Assembly (NCBI RefSeq): GCF_022539315.1
Contig: NC_066316.1
Coordinates: 68,001,494 to 68,065,493, forward strand
DNA: 64,000 nt
Origin: Serinus canaria
Taxonomy: Eukaryota; Chordata; Aves; Passeriformes; Fringillidae
Reading direction: 5' to 3'
The notes under the pieces were generated by a model, which ran no database searches, was not told the DNA's origin, and was given only the letters and a program-made list of their open reading frames with translations. Positions 1-10,463 of this stretch are shown here, piece after piece; positions within the stretch are counted from its first letter, which is position 1; each line of letters begins with the position of its first letter. The position numbers and the translations under genes are program-made.

Positions 1-3000
1 ATAAAAGATTTTATTCTTCACTGCACTGTCCTAGAATTTGGTCCTGGTATTAGAAGAAACTAATACCCTATATGAGGATTAACATGCTTTGAAGCAAGCA
101 AAAATCAGTAAATTTAAGTTTAGGGAGTTTCTCTGAGATAATTACTTAGAAAGCAGAAAGGAGTCTTCATGCTTCTTACAATTCTGTGGGTGTTCCAGTG
201 TTTGCAAGGAAAACCTCCAGAAAGACCTGCACAGAATACTGTGGCTTCTGTCCAGAAATGAGTTCAGCAAAAGCACTTAACCTTCCCCTGTGAGTAATCC
301 CATCATTATTCTGAGAATGACTTGAATACATACTTTGATGACTGAAGATCAGATTACTCACATGCTGTGGTTTTTTATTTTGCTGAAGAGCAAACCCAGT
401 ATTCTTCCACTGCTTTCAGGTCCTCCTCCACTTCCCAAGGCAGAGCAGCTCTCTTTATCTGCAAGATCTACTGCCAAACTCTTCCTGCCCTGCCCTAAAT
501 AAGGGTTTAATCATGCTAAAAAACCACCACCATGCAATAGACCTAACAAGGAATTAAACTGGTACTGTCTTGCCTTACAACCACCCTCCCCACACACAGA
601 GCTCCACATTCTTTCCTTATTTTGGGGATCTTTCACACTGATAGTCCCTCTTTTAATCTCAAAACTCTATGTAACTCCTTCTGTCTTAAAACTCACTAGT
701 CATAACTGTTAGGAACAGTACAGTCTATTTCTAACAAGGTATTAAAGAATATTTACAATTAAATTTTCTACTTCTTTACCTGCTGAGTGACTGATTTCGG
801 TCTTACCCTGCCAAGAACACCCAAAGCATATTCTGTGTTCCTTTGGCTTGAGGGATTCAGGATCTGGTCATGTGTAATCAGTACACATAAGGTGAAGAAA
901 AGAACAAGAAGTTAAATACACAATGGTACTGATACTGCTTACAACTAAAATTAAATTTTGAGTCTAGACCACAATGTAGCTTGATGGTTTAACCCCAAAA
1001 GCCATTTCCTGCTGTCACTGAAGTCAGTTGGTATTTGGTCTTTAATTCAAATGACCCCTGAATTTCCCTGAACTAATGATGTTACTGTTTTTCCTTGGAA
1101 ATAAAAGGTTTGTTGATTTACAGGTACATCTTTTGTGATTTTATGCATCAATAGCGTAGAGATTGCCTTGGGGTATCCTATTCTTTAACCTGAGGAAGAA
1201 TATTACTTTTAAAAAAAGGAAATAGTATGTATCTCTATGTCTCTAGCATTTCTATTTGCTTTTTTTTTCCATATGGGCAAAAATATGTTAACACTAGTCA
1301 TGCATTATAAATGTAGGAAAATCAGGGTGAGTTGATTTCTTTCTCTTAAATATTCATAGATTTTTAAAATCCTCTTGCAAGAGAGCACTTAGTTTGAGAA
1401 CAAATACTTCTGTTCCAGTGGGGCATATTTTCATTTCAGTGCTCATAAGAATTAATTTTCACAGTTTCTCACTTCAGTTCACAAGTCCTTTTATGTTTGT
1501 ATTTGTCATCCTTATCTTAGTGCAAATTTTTTGTGCTCATCAATGTCTCTGGAGTTACACAATGGTTCTTGAAATAATAAATTAGAGTCCTTATCTGTCT
1601 TAATTGCTGGACACTATTGCATGATGGCAAATGTTTTTGTCCAAAATTTGATATCCAGTTTTATTAGACAGTCTTGCAGTTTGTTAAGGACATACTTTTC
1701 TGGGTTAAATATATCAATAAGAGCAACTATTATAGTTGAATTATAACTAAGGAAAAATAATAAGTACATGTGTTTGGTATTTCAAAATTGTATTTTTAAG
1801 CTATACAAAAAGGTGTATTTTCTATTTAAGAGCTTCATTCAATTTCTTTGTGCAAAATTCTGTAATTTAACCAACTATGTAGGAAAAAAATGCTATGCAA
1901 ATCATGTGGGGTTATCATATGCTTTGGGTGGTACCCTGAATGTCTGAACAAGAGGTGAAGCCTCCTTGAAGGCTGAGGGCTTTTGTGTAGTGGCTCTGTG
2001 GAAAGACAAATGGCCTGACATCCCAGCTCTGGGATGGAGTGAAGGACTTATTGGCCTTCTCCTGTGTCTTCCATAGGTTTATTTTACCAACCCCTTAGGT
2101 GCAGTCACTTAGGAAGCCTCTGTGGCATTGGGCTCAGCAGTGTGCATGGCCTGTGAGTGCCTTTTGGAAAGGCTTAGGGAAAGGTGAGCTCACTTCTGCC
2201 ATGGGCTCTTGGTCCAGAAAGGCATTTGTGACTGCAAAAAGGAGGTTCTGGATTGATCCTGCATGCTTTACAAACATCTGAAACATGTTTGTCTGAATCC
2301 AAGAACAGATTCCTAGGGGAGAAATTAGACACAAGGACTAAAAAGAAAATAGAGAGTTAATAAAAACTGAGTTTATTCTATTTGGGAAAATTCTAGTCAA
2401 TGCTGACAATTAGTTACCTCTCTTTCACAGGAAGAAAGACTAAAACACATCTATGTTCTGACAGCCCCACAATTTTGTACAAGATTCTGTACTACATGGA
2501 GTGTGTCTTTTGGTTACATGGGGGAAGTATGTACTCATAGGAAAGTTTGTTTGCCTAAAATTTGTGGATTTAATACAATACATTTTAATGGGGTTTTTTT
2601 AATGTGTATTTATTATCTGCAATTATGTGCAAGAATGAAGTCAGACACACATTTTTTAATCTTTACACCTTTACCTGAATTAATTAACTTCTATCACCAA
2701 CTCTTAATTTGGTTCACACTCCCTTAAAGAGGCCTGGCTGGTGTTTTGGCATTCCATGGAGATCCTATGATTTAGGATGGCAAATATCATGTGTGTGTCT
2801 TTTCCCTGTTTGTCTTTGCAGGTGTAAACCAAGATTTGGGTAATATTTTAAGTGGTGACTATGACAAAAGGTGCATTAAAAATGTGACATGTTTTGCATT
2901 TCAGTTTTAGGAAAAACATGATTCTTTCTTGCCTTTGTTTGTATAAGCTGACTGGAGCAGTAGTCCCTCAGACACGTTCAGTAGTGACAAAAATAGCTGC

Positions 3001-5459
3001 AGATACTGAGGAATGGGTATGAGTTACCAGAGGAGAGAGTAGGTGACCACAGGAATGACAGAACAATGTACTTGTAAGCACGTGGTATTCAGTGCATGTG
3101 AAGACTAACTATAGCTTCCTCATGCGGGAACTGGAGTGGGCTGACTGCACAAGGAAAATAAGAATTGCAGCAATTCATAGCTCGATTGTTATTTGTCCTC
3201 TTAGAGTGTCTCAGGAACCTATTTATTCTTCACTTCCCTTAAATCTCTAATTAGTGCAAACGACTCAACTTTCCATGCATATTTTATTAATCTTGTGTTT
3301 TCTGACCAAGTTACACTCATTGTTTTGCTTCATCATTTGTGTTTTGAAGGCTTAATGCATCCTTGGCAGGTGATTTACATTCCTCTCTGAAAGTAACTGG
3401 AGTGAATGGTCCAAATAGTTGCTGCTAAAGCTGAGAAATTTGAATCAAGCCTGATAGACTGATTTCAAGAGCACTGAGTTCAATCAAGCTGAGAAAAATC
3501 AAGCCTAAGAAGTACATACTTCATATGGGGAAATATCCTTTTTAGTATGACTGGTACATAAACAGTGATTACAGATTCCAGTTTCTGGACAAAACAACAC
3601 TTTCAAAATTACCAAACTAGATTTATGAATAATCAGAAGTAATGGGGAATATCTCATTTAGTGACAAACCCACTCTTCTGTCTGCATTCCTGGCTAACAT
3701 ACAAGCCATGGATACTGCTTGGGTATTTGCTGCAGATAAGTAGGATCCAGCTATGGAATGCTCATAGGCATTCAGTTATTAACATTGCCTCATAATCTTC
3801 CACGTGGAGATGAACAGACTTGCATAGGAATAAGAACAAAACAGCATCAAGGGGTGATTCTTGTAGAGATTGTCTCCACAGTCTCACTGCCAGTGATGAG
3901 ATTAAAAAGTGGTTTTGACTGAGGTAATCAGGAACACGGTGAAACAACCATCCTAAATGGTTGGGCTATCTCTCAGTAAATATTTTCACAAAGCTTTTCA
4001 ATAGGAATGTCATCACTGCTGGGTTCTTCCTCATGGAGAGAGAATTCCCCCAGAAGTAAGTAAATAACATGGGACAACAGCAAAATGAGGCACAGCTGAA
4101 ACTCCTTGCTGAAATAGTAACTTTCAAGTCAAAGCATCAGTGGACACTGATGCTTGACTTGAACTGGTTAAAGAAGTGACAGATAAATGGTGCATGCCAT
4201 TCACAAGATCTGAAATAGGTCAGCACTGCTGTGTTCAGATAGGTAATTTCTGCCTGTTGTTATGGCTCTGTTGAGGATAGCACACGAAGCAAAGGGAATG
4301 CTAAGGTAAAAGGAAATACTTCTTAAGCACTGCTCAGGCTGGGTTGGTGGGCTGGTGGTGTGCTGGGATACCACTGCCAGTCATGGCCCAGGAAGAGCTC
4401 CAAGTACAATCAGGGCTGTGTTTGTTCTGTGCCAGAAGGCTGGCAGTCTCTTCCCAAACACACAAATCATTGCTTGTACTTTACCAAACACAATGTGTTT
4501 GTTCACCTTTGCAAAGTACTTTAGCCCATAGAAGATTCTTTTCAATAACATTATTATTAAATTTGGTATTCCAAATCAGCTTGAATTTCCTGCATCTTAT
4601 TCTCAGGAAAAAACACACTGAAAATTCCCTGAAACATACAGACTTGCAAAAACATCTGTCACAGAATGTTTTGATCCAAATCATTCAAATTTGGCGAAGT
4701 TCTAAGCAATAAGCAGAAGAATCTCAGGAGAAGTAGCTAGCAGTTTTTATCTTAGCTGGAACTGCAACCTCCATTTATATTTGTAGATTTCCATATATGT
4801 GAAAGGTTCCTTTCCAAACCTATTGTAGATACCCTGCAATGACTTAAGACCAGTGTTCATTTTACAATACAGCAAGCCTATCAAAAATTTAACTTCTAAA
4901 CCTCTGTTCCTCTGCTGCCTTCCCTTAACCCCCTATTTTCAGAACACAGAAAAATCAAGCCCTACTATAATTTGGGAGAATTATGCCTTATTCCTGTCAC
5001 TGTTGAAGGGAAAATCCTTTAAAAATTTATCTGTCTTAAAGATCAGTGAAGTGTAATGTATCATGGCTTTAGTTTTCAGAGCACAGCTAGATTGGGAGGC
5101 AAGAACAATCCACCGTGTGTTGCACACGCTGTTGCTCTTCATACAGATACCCTTTGGACGGCTGCTGGTCTGAATTCAAATGGCTACAGAGAAAAGGCAC
5201 CTGCTTGGGAGAGCCTTTGCAAATGCTGTTCGACAGGCTTGGAGGGGAGTGGTCGGCAAACACTGTCCTGTTGAGAGTGTTCAGGGATGAATGCTCAGGC
5301 TGTCAAATATTAGCCAGAATATCCTGCCAACGGCTAATGCCCCGGAGGCAATAAACCGGGGTGTAATTCATTTAGCAATTTCATCCTAGAACTCCTGCAG
5401 AGAGGTTTGGTTTTGACAAACTCATGTCTCTGTGCTGAAAACAGCCCTGCCTGGCTGCG
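1..5459. other. Intergenic DNA upstream of DDO, no gene recognised
   Basis: This stretch is moderately AT-rich and has no reading frame that resembles a known protein; the open frames in it are short (122 codons or fewer) and have no matching splice context. In human the gene upstream of DDO is, as I recall, SLC22A16, but I could not recognise any of its exons here. The only structure I can support is the inverted repeat at 4,123-4,163, listed separately. Confidence 0.6.
4123..4163. repeat. Short inverted repeat with near-zero loop
   Basis: The left arm (4,123-4,142) and right arm (4,145-4,163) are reverse complements except for one unpaired A in the left arm, and they are separated by only two bases (GA). 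The centre reads CAGTG-GA-CACTG. The stem is about 19 bp. No transposon family is recognised, and there is no coding sequence around it. Confidence 0.75.
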
Positions 5460-6310
5460 CTCATTAGGGATTTGCGGTCTGGCAGGAGCCCGCTCGTTTC
5501 TCACCGACCTGCGGTGGCTGGAGTTCTCCTCCTGGCCACTCGCGCCATTGCTCCAGCACTGTGGCAATCCTCAGGCAGCTCCAAAGCACTCAGGACATGA
5601 CTGCCTGGGAGGGACGGAAAAGGGCAATGTATTCCCTGCAGCACAGCGGGTCCCGCTGGGCCTCCCCCAGAGGGAATACCAGGGGGAAAAGTCCTGGCAG
5701 GCGGCAGAGAGCCCGGCCCTGGCAGAGGCCGCCGGGCGCCCCCGGAGCGCTGCCAGCGCCGGAGGCGGCCTGAGCCTGGGCCTGGGCACAAACAGCTCCT
5801 TCTTCCAGCGGGGCGCGGAGCCGGGCCCAGCTGCCCCCCGGGACAGGGGTGCGGCGGCCCCCGCGCTGCCCGGGACGCCGGCTCTTCCAGGCGGGACGGG
5901 GGCCTCCTCCTCACCAGGTATCATCTGCTCTCCCTGCTTGGGTTGTTTCCAGACCGTACTTCTAGGTGAAAAAGTCAATGCTGAATGCCGGAGCCCTTTT
6001 GCTGCCGAGGGCCGGGGAAGCGGCCGCAGCGGCTGCGTGGGGAATTCCCGCGGGCAGATCCCATCTCCTGGAGCCGGTGCAGGGAGGGCTCAGCCCACAC
6101 CCCGGGGCGGGAGGGGTGAACCGCAGGGCTTAGCTGGGGGGAAGGCCCGGGATCGCAGCTGCTCCCTGTTCTCCTCCTCCCCGCCCTGAGCGGCGACATG
6201 CCGGCCCTGGGGGATCGAGGATCGCAGAGAGGATTGATTTCCTCTCCCGTTTGGAAGGAAAGCAAGAGCACCGCCCGGTGCATAGGTGCTCTTGGTGAAG
6301 GCGTCTCCTG
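5460..6310. promoter_or_regulatory. CpG-island-like region upstream of DDO (candidate promoter)
   Basis: The sequence changes abruptly from AT-rich flanks to GC-rich DNA with many CpG dinucleotides, most densely at about 5,700-6,150. This is the usual look of a vertebrate CpG-island promoter. Long open frames on both strands here reflect the scarcity of AT-rich stop codons, not a recognisable protein. It lies about 4 kb upstream of the DDO start codon, and the first DDO coding exon is preceded by a good splice acceptor (AG at 10,254-10,255). It could therefore hold the DDO start site and a non-coding first exon; one possible donor is CAG followed by GTATC near 5,918. An unrelated non-coding RNA promoter is the main alternative. 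Confidence 0.5.
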
Positions 6311-6769
6311 CAGGTGGCTGATGGAGGGCTATCCCTGCCATCCCTTCGAAGGTGTCTCCCATGCTCGCAAACAAACCACCTGAAGGAGGAGCTGAGGCCT
6401 CCCGGGGACCCCCGTGACAGTGGCTCTCTGTGATCACCTGTGAATCCTGCCTTCTGGCAGCACTGCTGGGTGTGCAGAAAGGCTGAGGGGATCCCGAGGA
6501 GCCTCTAGAGTCCTTTGTTCGGTGAGGAAGGATCATCCTTGCCTTTCTCCTGCAGCACTTCCTAAATGCACATCTCCCAGGGCTACCCAAAGAGCAGAAA
6601 GGGGACCTGGCCAGAGTCAAAAGGCCAAAATCAGGAGCTCCTCCACAGCAAACACCCAAGAATGAATCAGTCTTTGCCCAGAAAAAACCCTCTCTGGGGT
6701 CATGCAAAGGGAAGTAACACCAAAGGCGCTTGTAAACTGGGGAAGTGATAAAACAAAAGTGATCAACAC

Positions 6770-6797
<28 letters not shown>
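6770..6797. repeat. Poly-A tract, 28 bases
   Basis: An uninterrupted run of 28 A residues, followed by GGG and a further short A run. It may be a simple repeat or the tail of an old retroposed sequence. I do not recognise the sequence upstream as a retroposon. Confidence 0.9.
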
Positions 6798-6800
<3 letters not shown>

Positions 6801-7197
6801 AAAAAGTATTCCATGGCATGCACTGACAGGGACAGTGGGTACAGCTGCCCTGGTGGATGAGGAGCCCCTCCAGAAGCTCAGAAAGGCTTGAGCCTGTGCT
6901 CCCCAGTACCAGAGGCTCACACGATTCAAAACAGTGTTTCAGCACTTATGATGAGAGTCAGTTAAAAAAACCCAACAAACTAAGCCCTACAAATAGAACA
7001 GGTTTTGGTTTTCTTTAGTTACTTCCTGTTCTAACTTTTCTGGTCAACAGTTCAGCTGGGCTTTTTCCACTGTTTATTTGGGTGTGTAAATATGCTTATT
7101 TTGGTAGGCCAGCCAGATTGCGACACAGGCTAAGAACGTCCAGCCTGCTGTGACCGTGGGCTGCAGCTGCAGCTGGCAGTGCATTAGCATGTTCCCC

Positions 7198-7239
<42 letters not shown>
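7198..7239. repeat. (TG)n dinucleotide microsatellite
   Basis: About 42 bases of alternating TG, broken once by TATA near 7,209. It is an ordinary and probably length-polymorphic microsatellite. Confidence 0.95.
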
Positions 7240-7242
<3 letters not shown>

Positions 7243-8036
7243 GGAAGCAGTGTATTTATCCATATTGGCCGTGTTACCCACTGCCAGAATGATGTTAGAG
7301 CTGAAAGTTAGTGGCACTTAGTGGTGACATACAGCTATATGAAGCAAGAAAGAATAAAGACTACATTATGTCACATGAGGCTGACATTGTCAGCTGTGGG
7401 AGTTGGGAGGCGTAGTCACGTCACAAAGTATCTCAGTATTTTTAAAACTAATTCGTTCTGGCTTGGGAGAACTCGCAGGAGGGTGGCAAGGACATGAAAC
7501 CTGCATTAGGCAACTGGTGTCCTCCTTGCTGGGGAGTACAGCTCCAGGCAGTTCTCTCTGGCTTCTGTCCTGTTCTTCATTCACTATGAAGGGACAGAGA
7601 GCTAAACAATACCTGTCACCATTCACCTCCCTCCCCAAGAGCCACTGCAACTGATCTGCTTTTTAAATGCTGATTTTTGCAAAACACTCAGGCCTGTCTG
7701 AGGGGATGAGACGTGTCAACCCCGCTGGGACTAAGCTGGGCTGCCACATCAGCTAAAAATAGTTTCTCCTTCTCTGCCCTCCACCCAGCAAGATGCAGGC
7801 CGTGCTGCCAGGGCAGAGCCATAGGTGGGCCTCGCACTCAAAGTGGGGTCAGTAGCTCTGCAAAGCTCAAGCTGTGCTTGCTCATACAAGCTGTGTATGC
7901 ACTGCTTTGCACCCAGTTAATTTTTGGCATGAAGGCTTGTCATGCTCCTGGACTACAGCAGTAGGTGCAGGAAAAGTAGTGCATTGAACAGGTGCTTGTC
8001 ATGGTCTTCTGAGCTGCTCTCACAGGCTCCAGCACT

Positions 8037-8211
8037 GTCAGCAGCCCCTTCCTGCCCTCGCTGGATTTTGCAGCATAGGGATCAGTTGATATCAAACTGG
8101 CTCGTCTGCAAAAATCCCATCTGAACTGGGTAGGCTTGTGAAACCTGAATCTCCACCAAGCCACAGCTCCCCTTTCTTCCCCAGGGACAGGGAGGTCAGT
8201 CAGGAAATTCA
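8037..8211. repeat. 175-bp dispersed direct repeat, copy 1
   Basis: These 175 bases recur at 11,227-11,401 in the same orientation with one difference (G at 8,104 against A at 11,294). Similarity stops sharply at both ends. The 11-base string AATCTCCACCA occurs inside the copy at 8,148 and again exactly at its right boundary at 8,211. The family is not recognised. It may be a recent local duplication or two insertions of an uncharacterised repeat. Confidence 0.9.
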
Positions 8212-10255
8212 ATCTCCACCACGGTCCAAGGGCTTCAGCGAAGGAGAGTTGTGAGGGACAACCAAAAGCACATCTCTGGCAGGTGGATAATGTACTCATT
8301 GCATATGTTCCAGGGCAGCTGAAAAAGCAGGGCTGTGCTTGTCCATGGACTGCTGGGAGGCTCACTGGGCACTCTGAGGGCCACACGCCATTTCCACAGC
8401 TGCCAGTTCTGAGTGAGAAGGTTTGTTCATAAAAATGTATTTAGATACCTTTCTCAGAACCAGTTCTCCTCAGTAATTACAGAATTATTACCCAGCCCCC
8501 CCAGTTTCTTGTTGCTAATATTCTTCCTTACTTTCCCTTTCCTCTTCTCTCAATATTTTTCCTGACTGGATTTCTGGGTGTCAGCCATGCAGGCCAGCAG
8601 TTCTGGTCCAGGGTCCATTTTTCCCCCCTGTACTGTGTCCTCTTCCTCTGCTGTGCAGGCACTTCTGTAGTCAGCTTGTAAAAGAAGATGTGATAATTAA
8701 CAGAAAGAAACTTAAGCGTTGCCCAGAGAGGAAGAAGACAGATTGTAACAACCCTTGGCTGTGATGCATAAGGAATTCAGTGACAGGCAACAGTTCCAGC
8801 TGCTCTTTCCCTTCTTAAATAGCAGAGACATCAAATTTTAAGTAGTAACACCTCAGGGGGTAAGTGAGAAGCTGTGTGAACAGTTATGAACAAGGATCTC
8901 ATAAATAAAACTGACCTATCATAATTCCAGGTTGTCTGTCTTGCCTCAATTTACATCAAAGATGCCAAAAGGCACAGGAAGATGGTAAATCAGCCTAAGT
9001 GCAGGCACTGATTTCCAGAAAAAGTTCTCAGAGAGCAATTAGTGAGGCTGGATTTCTAGTTGCTGATAAGCAAGCCCCATAGGAGAAACTAGAACCATCA
9101 GGGCACACAACTGAAGGTCTGTCTCGCTCAGCATCCTCTCCAAGAGTGAATATGGTAGCTATTGCAGGAAAAAATTAGTCATAGGCAGAAGGGATCCTCC
9201 CCCCTACATCCTTGGTCAGATTTTGGCAGTAACCTATTGAAAGGATGCCTGACCCAGCAGGAGCAGCCCTGCTCACCTGGTTCAAAGCTGCTAAATGATT
9301 TATCACCTCTGAGGTTGCCCAGTCTCTCTCTCCTGGGCCCATTTAGTCCTGGCTTCAGGGGGTTTGCAGGATGCATGCAGCTGCATGGTTCGGTTCTACT
9401 TGGTGCTTTCACCAGTGTGAGACCTGAGCTGGCCATGGCCAGGAACACAGGCTGGCACTTCACTGGGATGGGCAACCAGGTGACTGTCTACCAAGAGCTG
9501 TGTGCCACTCCTCAGGACAGGTGCCAGCTCCAAGACTTGCCCAGAACAGGGGAAAATAGAGACACTGCACTTCGTGGAGTAGCAATCAGCAGATGAGGAG
9601 TGGAGTGGAGCCTGGGACATAATGCAAGATGTAAAGTAATGCAGAGAGAGGCAAACATACAGGCTTTTGGAGCAGCAGGACTGGCTGGCACCTGGGGACC
9701 ACCATGTGTTGCTGAGAGAGCATGGCAGCCTTGGGTGCCCATGAATCTGTCCAAGGTAGTGAGTCATGCTGGCAGGTACAAGGACCAAGAATGGATTGGA
9801 GACCTCCAGTGTGATTTGCTTCTGCTGCCCAGGCAGTGATAGCCCTCAGTGCTGGAGATCCCAATATTTAAGTAACTTTTGGCTTAACAAGCTTTAAAAA
9901 AAGCCAATTTCTCCAGAGCTCTGTGACTTTTGCACCTGACACAATAGAAAACTTGATGGGTGCCTCACTCCCTCAGATTTTATTGAGGAAACTTCCCCAA
10001 ACCAGCCCAAGCACTAGTGGTGCTCGTGCAGATCACTCTGTTGTGCTGAGAATGAGGTACTGTCTGCTTAAAGACTTTTCAAAACTTTTTTGTCATATCA
10101 AAGGCTGATTTTTTTAGTCCTAACCACAGTCCTGGTTGTGTGCAGCAGCTAATTAGTTGTTGGGGAGGGATTATGTTACATCTCTTGTGGGTATTTCATA
10201 ACCTGATACTTGCCCTGGATGATACTGATGTGTGATATGTTGTTTCCAAATGCAG

Positions 10256-10291
10256 GTAGGAACCTCTCTCCTCTGTCTCTACATCCTGGAG
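10256..10291 (+). promoter_or_regulatory. DDO: DDO 5' untranslated segment, splice acceptor and start context
   Basis: A pyrimidine-containing tract ending in AAATGCAG at 10,255 looks like a splice acceptor, so coding exon 1 probably starts at 10,256 and is joined to an upstream untranslated exon. The ATG at 10,292 has G at -3 and G at +4, a strong start context, and the protein begins there as in mammalian DDO. The frame stays open upstream of the ATG, so an N-terminally extended form cannot be excluded. Confidence 0.45.
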
Positions 10292-10463
10292 ATGGCCTCA
10301 CCCAAGGTTGCAGTGGTCGGTGCAGGAGTCATCGGCCTGTCCACAGCATTGTGCATCACAGAGACTTGTCCTAGCTGCTCTGTGACAGTCCTTTCAGACC
10401 AGTTCAGCCCCAACACAACGAGTGATGTGGCAGCTGGGATGCTCATCCCTCATATCTACCCAG
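10292..10463 (+). CDS. DDO: DDO coding exon 1
   Basis: This exon encodes residues 1-57 plus one base of codon 58. It begins MASPKVAVVGAGVIGLS, which carries the GxGxxG dinucleotide-binding motif for FAD, and ends at the conserved GMLIPHIYP. The donor is CCAG followed by GTTCGT at 10,464. The initiator ATG was chosen because the protein then starts as in mammalian DDO. Confidence 0.93.

Larger units (their letters stand above)
6311..10255. other. Non-coding DNA between CpG island and DDO coding exon 1
   Basis: No exon of a known protein is recognised. If the CpG island is the DDO promoter, this is the first intron of DDO; otherwise it is intergenic. It holds a poly-A run (6,770-6,797), a TG microsatellite (7,198-7,239) and one copy of a 175-bp repeat (8,037-8,211). 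Open frames of 80-145 codons near 7.9-9.8 kb overlap one another on both strands and resemble nothing I know. Confidence 0.5.

Noticed and set aside
5407..6929. Long open frames on both strands (260 codons on +, 279 on -) in and next to the CpG island
   Set aside because: They overlap each other, occur where GC-rich sequence lacks stop codons, are Pro/Gly/Ala/Arg-rich, and one runs through a poly-A/T tract. No family resemblance.
7940..9864. Cluster of 80-148-codon open frames on both strands
   Set aside because: Mutually overlapping, no recognisable domain, no splice context; part of one falls in the 175-bp repeat.
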